A stretch of 18,891 bases of DNA, taken from positions 1 to 18,891 of the forward strand of contig RGMU01000007.1 in NCBI GenBank assembly GCA_010021705.1, in the 5' to 3' direction. Below are positions 16,223 to 18,891 of the stretch, piece by piece (within the stretch, counting starts at the first letter, position 1; each line of letters opens with the position of its first letter). The stretch is from Chitinophagia bacterium (GTDB taxonomy: Bacteria; Bacteroidota; Bacteroidia; Chitinophagales; Chitinophagaceae). The notes under the pieces are model-generated. The model was not told where the DNA came from, made no database searches, and saw nothing but the letters and a program-made list of their open reading frames with translations. Made by a program: the position numbers and the translations under genes.

Positions 16223-16234
16223 CTACAAATGTAG
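16223..16234 (-). promoter_or_regulatory. -7 box overlapping a TACA-N2-TGTA dyad (BlaI/MecI-type operator candidate)
   Basis: The palindrome CTACAAATGTAG fits the TACA-N2-TGTA half-site pattern of BlaI/MecI repressors. On the - strand TACATTTG (16226-16233) is at the same time a perfect TANNTTTG -7 box for the DUF4197 gene, 28 bp ahead of its ATG. A bound repressor would cover the promoter. No BlaI/BlaR1 gene is in the window, so the regulator is inferred from the site only. Confidence 0.5.
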
Positions 16235-16277
16235 TATTTATTAAGTTGAAAATGCTGCGCGTGGGTACGTTTTTCGC

Positions 16278-16324
16278 TTATCCACATTTCGTCTATTCGT
16301 CCACATTAGGCAAAATGTGGATAG
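16278..16324. other. Cluster of DnaA-box-like 9-mers
   Basis: TTATCCACA (16278-16286) is an exact strong DnaA box. TCGTCCACA (16297-16305) matches at 7 of 9, and TGTGGATAG (16316-16324) is an inverted copy at 8 of 9. The outer two form an 11-bp perfect inverted repeat, TATCCACATTT (16279-16289) and AAATGTGGATA (16313-16323). The cluster lies in the 236-bp divergent gap between the DUF4197 gene and the gene at 16434. It could be a DnaA-binding site, part of an origin, or the operator of another regulator. Confidence 0.45.
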
Positions 16325-16353
16325 GTTGGCGGATGGGGTATGGTGCGTTGCCG

Positions 16354-16361
16354 TAACTTTG
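16354..16361 (+). promoter_or_regulatory. Perfect TANNTTTG -7 box ahead of the small gene at 16434
   Basis: TAACTTTG lies 72 bp before the ATG at 16434. A proper -33 box is not obvious. The resulting leader of about 65 nt contains a partial direct repeat, TTTATGAACAC, whose second copy covers the start codon. Confidence 0.4.
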
Positions 16362-16433
16362 TGCCGGATAATGCTGCTCAAATAGCGTGCCAAATGAACT
16401 ACTTTTTATGAACACCCTAAACTTTATGTATTT

Positions 16434-16766
16434 ATGAACACTCAAAACACTCCTAACCTGCCGGAGGGCAGCGCGCCCGAAGCTCAAATAGCTGCATGGA
16501 AAGCCCACCACAATAGCGGTATATATGCTGTAGAAGTGGGCGGGCATATTGCCTATTTTAAGAACCCTACACGGCATGATATTAACTATGCGCTGGCACG
16601 TGGCGGAGGCAATGCGCAAGCCCTTGATGTGTATGAAGCCTTAGCCAATCTTACCTTTTTAGGAGGGAGTGAAGCTATATTACAGTCAGACCCTTTGTTT
16701 CTCGGCTTATGTACCGAATTGCGCACCAAAATAGAAGGAGCACAGGCAAAGCTGGTAAACTTATAG
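16434..16766 (+). CDS. Small protein resembling phage tail-assembly chaperones (hypothetical)
   Basis: 110 residues, no signal peptide or membrane segment. The layout is a polar start, IAAWKAHHNSGIYAVEVGGHIAYFKNPTRHDINYAL, an alpha-helical middle, then GGSEAILQSDPLFLGLCTELRTKIEGAQAKLVNL. That order (W-K then a beta pair ending in a P-x-R motif, helices, an LGGSEAI turn, D-x-LF, Leu-rich end) is how I remember small chaperones encoded just before tape-measure genes in Bacteroidota phages. The match is from memory and moderate. Beyond its stop the -1 frame continues for 50 codons with protein-like content, reached across a strong hairpin, as in phage G/GT frameshift genes. No other phage gene is seen nearby, so this would be a remnant or a domesticated gene. 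The gene itself is probably real: it has a promoter box and a hairpin right after the stop. Confidence 0.65.
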   Translation: MNTQNTPNLPEGSAPEAQIAAWKAHHNSGIYAVEVGGHIAYFKNPTRHDINYALARGGGNAQALDVYEALANLTFLGGSEAILQSDPLFLGLCTELRTKIEGAQAKLVNL

Positions 16767-16918
16767 CGGAAGCGTGTGGTAACTCCGCACGCGCTTCCGT
16801 GCCTTTTTGGGAGACATGGTTAGAATATCACCTACCGGGACTTAATCATAAAGCCTTAACAGATGAAGAATTTGCGCAAAAAATTGGGTATGTGGCACTT
16901 ATAGTTAAAATGCCATAA
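16760..16918 (+). other. Second frame after the small gene: possible -1 frameshift extension or separate tiny ORF
   Basis: In the -1 frame relative to the 16434 gene, an open stretch runs from before 16709 to the TAA at 16916. The part after the hairpin reads VPFWETWLEYHLPGLNHKALTDEEFAQKIGYVALIVKMP, which looks like genuine protein. A shift after AAC (16758-16760) would fuse 109 plus 52 residues, 161 in all. The shift site would be GGTAAAC (16754-16760), which is not a canonical XXXYYYZ heptamer but has a slippery A-site half (AAAC), 6 nt before the hairpin. Alternatives are a 39-residue ORF from GTG at 16799 with no visible ribosome site, or the remains of a neighbouring gene. There is no ATG start in this frame near the protein-like part. 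Confidence 0.35.
16767..16808 (+). terminator. GC-rich hairpin with T tract: terminator, or frameshift-stimulating hairpin
   Basis: Arms 16767-16778 and 16788-16799 form a 12-bp stem (one G-U wobble at 16775 with 16791) with a 9-nt loop. T5 follows at 16804-16808, after a 4-nt gap. Starting directly after the stop codon of the small gene, it fits a Rho-independent terminator. Its distance from GGTAAAC (6 nt) also fits a -1 frameshift stimulator. Confidence 0.75.
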
Positions 16919-16949
16919 AGCTACTATCCTGTTAAGTATTGTTTTTTAA

Positions 16950-16980
16950 TTTGGTGATATGCAATAATTGACTATTTTTG
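16950..16980 (+). promoter_or_regulatory. Strong Bacteroidota promoter for the lipoprotein at 17001
   Basis: TTTG (16950-16953), a 19-bp spacer and TATTTTTG (16973-16980) give a full match to TTTG-N19-TANNTTTG. The start of transcription would be near 16986, only about 15 nt ahead of the ATG at 17001. Confidence 0.75.
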
Positions 16981-17000
16981 TTGAAAATCACCTTCTCTAA

Positions 17001-17642
17001 ATGATTTCTTCTCTTAACAAACAGCCATATATAGCCTTGATTGCCTGCCTGTTGTTGATTAGCTTATTTGCCTCCTGTGGTAACGCAGACCCCAAGCATT
17101 TTTTAATGCCAAATGGTGAAAAAATTCCAGTAATGACAATAGATTCATCTGTAAATGATGGTTCTTATGGTTGTTATACGACAAGATATACATCTTATAA
17201 GGGATTTAGAAAACCTTATGATGATAGCCTACTCACAACGATGTATGTATTACCACCGCATGGAATAACTTCTAAGGATAAAAAAGCTGCAATTTTATGG
17301 CGTCAACCCTATGATGATAAAGATGGGAATTTTGACCCTATATGTAGAGATGGGAGTTGCTTTATTATCCTTATGGATGAAGTAGATTACAATTTTATGA
17401 AAAACGAACCTGTTAGGGTTATAACTTTTTATTATGATGTGAAAAATAATAGTGATAGGGCATTTTTTGAAAACTACATTCAAAACAAATATAAGGGTTT
17501 AACTAAAGTTACCATAAATAGCAGTAGGTTTAAGTTCGTTAATACCAATAAAGACACCGTCTGCGATTTGCATTATTATAGCGACTCTACTCCTCACTAT
17601 CCCTCCCCGCACTATCAATTAATTCTTCTGCCTATTGAGTAG
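17001..17642 (+). CDS. Putative lipoprotein of unknown function
   Basis: 213 residues. The N-terminus (MISSLNKQPYIALIACLLLISLFASC) is a type II signal peptide with lipobox FASC, so Cys26 should be lipidated. The mature part has no domain that I recognise. It contains GYGCYTTRYTSYKGFRKPYDD-like aromatic segments (residues about 50-75) and DGSCFIILMDEVDYNFMK (about 117-134), with isolated Cys residues that might pair. By eye the gene is more AT-rich than its neighbours and uses more AAA, GAT and AAT codons, which would fit recent acquisition, though this was not computed. It has its own strong promoter, and a GTCTGAA-type repeat begins 20 bp after its stop. It runs convergently to wecB. Confidence 0.75.
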   Translation: MISSLNKQPYIALIACLLLISLFASCGNADPKHFLMPNGEKIPVMTIDSSVNDGSYGCYTTRYTSYKGFRKPYDDSLLTTMYVLPPHGITSKDKKAAILWRQPYDDKDGNFDPICRDGSCFIILMDEVDYNFMKNEPVRVITFYYDVKNNSDRAFFENYIQNKYKGLTKVTINSSRFKFVNTNKDTVCDLHYYSDSTPHYPSPHYQLILLPIE

Positions 17643-17662
17643 CGGGTAGTATAGGTATTTTT

Positions 17663-17788
17663 GTCTGAATCAGGATACATGAGATTTAAAGATTAACAGG
17701 AAAATTACCCACTGTCCCTCCTGTCGTCCTTGTGCAGCCACGAAGTGGCAAAGCAACCTAAAATCCTGATCGTCTTGGTTCAGACGAT
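17663..17788. repeat. Inverted pair of GTCTGAA-type repeats with a second repeat type between them
   Basis: The left copy, GTCTGAATCAGGAT (17663-17676), continues as AGATTTAAAGATTAACAGG. The right copy, on the - strand from 17785, is GTCTGAA, then 9 extra bases (CCAAGACGA), then TCAGGATTT. The extra bases let 17769-17788 fold as a 7-bp hairpin (ATCGTCT/AGACGAT). Between them, 17723-17759 resembles another widespread repeat, the GTCATTGCGAG...CGAAGCAATCT type, and contains the small hairpin GCCAC-GAA-GTGGC (17737-17749). The region fills most of the 159-bp gap between the convergent lipoprotein and wecB genes. Confidence 0.65.
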
Positions 17789-17789
17789 A

Positions 17790-17810
17790 CCGGCATTAGC
17801 CTTATGCCGG
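17790..17810 (-). terminator. Hairpin at the wecB stop codon
   Basis: CCGGCAT (17790-17796) and ATGCCGG (17804-17810) pair over 7 bp with a 7-nt loop containing the wecB TAA (17802-17804). No T tract follows on the - strand, so intrinsic termination is uncertain; RNA 3'-end protection is equally possible. Confidence 0.4.
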
Positions 17811-18891
17811 CTGAAACAGCTGTATAATGTGGTTCACAATGCGAGGAGCGGTTTTACCGTCCCACAAATGGGGTATGCTACCTTTTTTCCAATTACCGGC
17901 AAAGAGGGTTTGCATGGCAGGGGCAATGGCTTTGGGGTCAGTGCCTAAAAGTTCGTTTGTGCCAATGGTGCATGTTTCGGGGCGTTCTGTGCTGTCGCGC
18001 AGGGTCATGCAAGGAATGCCCATTACGGTAGTTTCTTCGGTAATGCCCCCCGAGTCGGTAATAACGGCTTTGGCATTTTTTACTAAATAGTTAAATTCTA
18101 AATAGCCCAATGGGTCGGTAGTGTGCAGGTTGGGGGCATTTATGCCGGCAAGCTCCAACATTTTGGCAGTACGAGGGTGGACGGGAAACACCAATGGTAT
18201 GCCATGAGAAGAATTAACAATTTCAGCTATCAGTTCTGTCAATTTTTCTTTGTTGTCCACATTGGCGGGGCGGTGAAGGGTCATTATAATGTATTCCTTT
18301 TCCTGCAAGCCCAATCTGTTCCACAATTCAGGTTGTTGAAAGCGGGACATTTGGCGGTGAAGGGTGTCTATCATGGTGTTACCCACGTAAAATATTTGGC
18401 TTTCCGGCACACCTGCTTTGCGAAGGCTGTTGTTTGCTACTTCGGAGGTGGTAAAAAAGTAGTCTGTTATAGAGTCTGTTACAATGCGGTTAATTTCTTC
18501 CGGCATAGTCCAGTCTCCGGAGCGAATGCCGGCTTCAACGTGTGCCACCTTAATGTTGTTCATTTTTTTGGCAGCAATAGAGCACGCCATAGTGGAGGTA
18601 ACATCGCCCACTACAATACATAGGTCGCAGGGCTGTTGCATAAGTAGTTGCTCGTAGCCCATCATTATTTTGCCGGTTTGTTCGGCTTGTGTGCCGCTAC
18701 CCACCTCAAGGTTAAAATGCGGTGTGGGAATGCCAAGCTGCTCAAAGAAATCACCGCTCATTTTTTTATCATAGTGCTGACCGGTATGCACCAATCGGTA
18801 ATGAATGTTCACTCCGTTTTTTTGCTCCACTTCTATGGCAGCAATAATGGGGGCTATTTTCATAAAATTGGGGCGTGCACCGGCTATTACG
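17802..18891 (-). CDS. wecB: UDP-N-acetylglucosamine 2-epimerase, non-hydrolysing (5' end beyond window)
   Basis: Interconverts UDP-GlcNAc and UDP-ManNAc in the cytoplasm, supplying ManNAc units for surface glycans. The frame stays open to the window edge: codons before the first visible ATG (18863) encode VIAGARPNF. These belong to the conserved N-terminal G-x-RP-x-x-x-K motif, so the true start lies outside. Family features are HTGQHYDKKMSGDFFEQLGI, VVGDVTSTMA, HVEAGIRSGDWTMPEEINR (with the catalytic acidic residues), GNTMIDTL, TLHRPANVD with the conserved His, ITDSGGITEE and LRDSTERPET. The C-terminus (GKTAPRIVNHIIQLF) is complete. FnlC/WbjD, a homologue used for UDP-FucNAc, is less likely because the central HVEAG and GNTMID stretch is of WecB type. 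It is on the same strand as the operon ending at 9973 but separated from it by the accessory patch. Confidence 0.94.
   Translation of the reverse strand, partial: VIAGARPNFMKIAPIIAAIEVEQKNGVNIHYRLVHTGQHYDKKMSGDFFEQLGIPTPHFNLEVGSGTQAEQTGKIMMGYEQLLMQQPCDLCIVVGDVTSTMACSIAAKKMNNIKVAHVEAGIRSGDWTMPEEINRIVTDSITDYFFTTSEVANNSLRKAGVPESQIFYVGNTMIDTLHRQMSRFQQPELWNRLGLQEKEYIIMTLHRPANVDNKEKLTELIAEIVNSSHGIPLVFPVHPRTAKMLELAGINAPNLHTTDPLGYLEFNYLVKNAKAVITDSGGITEETTVMGIPCMTLRDSTERPETCTIGTNELLGTDPKAIAPAMQTLFAGNWKKGSIPHLWDGKTAPRIVNHIIQLFQPA

Noticed and set aside
16198..16287. N-terminal extension of the DUF4197 protein by 30 residues
   Set aside because: It runs through the -7 box, the TACA-N2-TGTA dyad and one DnaA-like box. 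The inner ATG at 16197 gives a proper signal peptide.
18123..18623. Long + strand open frame opposite wecB
   Set aside because: Antisense shadow of a clearly conserved gene; the translation shows no family pattern.

Overview
The window looks like a chromosomal piece of a member of the Bacteroidota, probably Chitinophagales-like. The support is: a secreted protein ending in a type IX secretion (T9SS) sorting domain; repeated TANNTTTG promoter -7 boxes, three with an upstream TTTG 16 to 20 bp away; start codons without a clear Shine-Dalgarno; Bacteroidota-type lipoproteins; and proteins (Cca, WecB, LTA4H-like M1 peptidase) that read like Bacteroidota versions. No rRNA, tRNA, CRISPR array or insertion sequence was seen.

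Layout. 1-2990 (+): 3' end of a CCA-adding tRNA nucleotidyltransferase, then a two-gene surface-glycan unit (GT4 glycosyltransferase and O-antigen ligase/polymerase-like membrane protein, overlapping by 8 bp). 2977-3127: a bidirectional terminator between two inverted copies of a 17-bp repeat. 3134-4987 (-): a T9SS-secreted YHYH protein and a small membrane protein. 5201-5691 (+): a frameshifted gene for a small exported protein. 5755-8001 (+): a lipoprotein, riboflavin synthase, a GatB/YqeY protein and a CvpA-family protein, closed by a strong hairpin terminator. 8086-9966 (+): an M1 aminopeptidase lipoprotein.

9973-15279 (-) is a tight four-gene glycan operon. In transcription order it encodes an MBL-fold hydrolase, a heparinase II/III-like protein, a WbuB-like GT4 glycosyltransferase and a PglC/WcaJ-type phosphoglycosyl transferase. 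Further upstream on the same strand, at the right edge, is wecB (UDP-GlcNAc 2-epimerase). The window therefore probably holds the edge of a larger surface-polysaccharide locus interrupted by other genes. WecB would supply UDP-ManNAc, the phosphoglycosyl transferase would start the chain on undecaprenyl phosphate, and the GT4 enzymes would extend it. The heparinase-like and MBL proteins would modify or trim it, by an unknown step.

15442-17642 is an accessory patch: a DUF4197 protein whose promoter overlaps a BlaI/MecI-like dyad; a cluster of DnaA-box-like 9-mers; a small protein resembling phage tail-assembly chaperones with a second reading frame in the -1 position beyond a strong hairpin; and an AT-rich lipoprotein gene. 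The best candidates for undescribed biology are the possible -1 frameshift gene (16434-16918), the DnaA-box cluster (16278-16324), the GTCTGAA elements placed at both convergent gene ends that have room for them, and the MBL/heparinase pair in the glycan operon.
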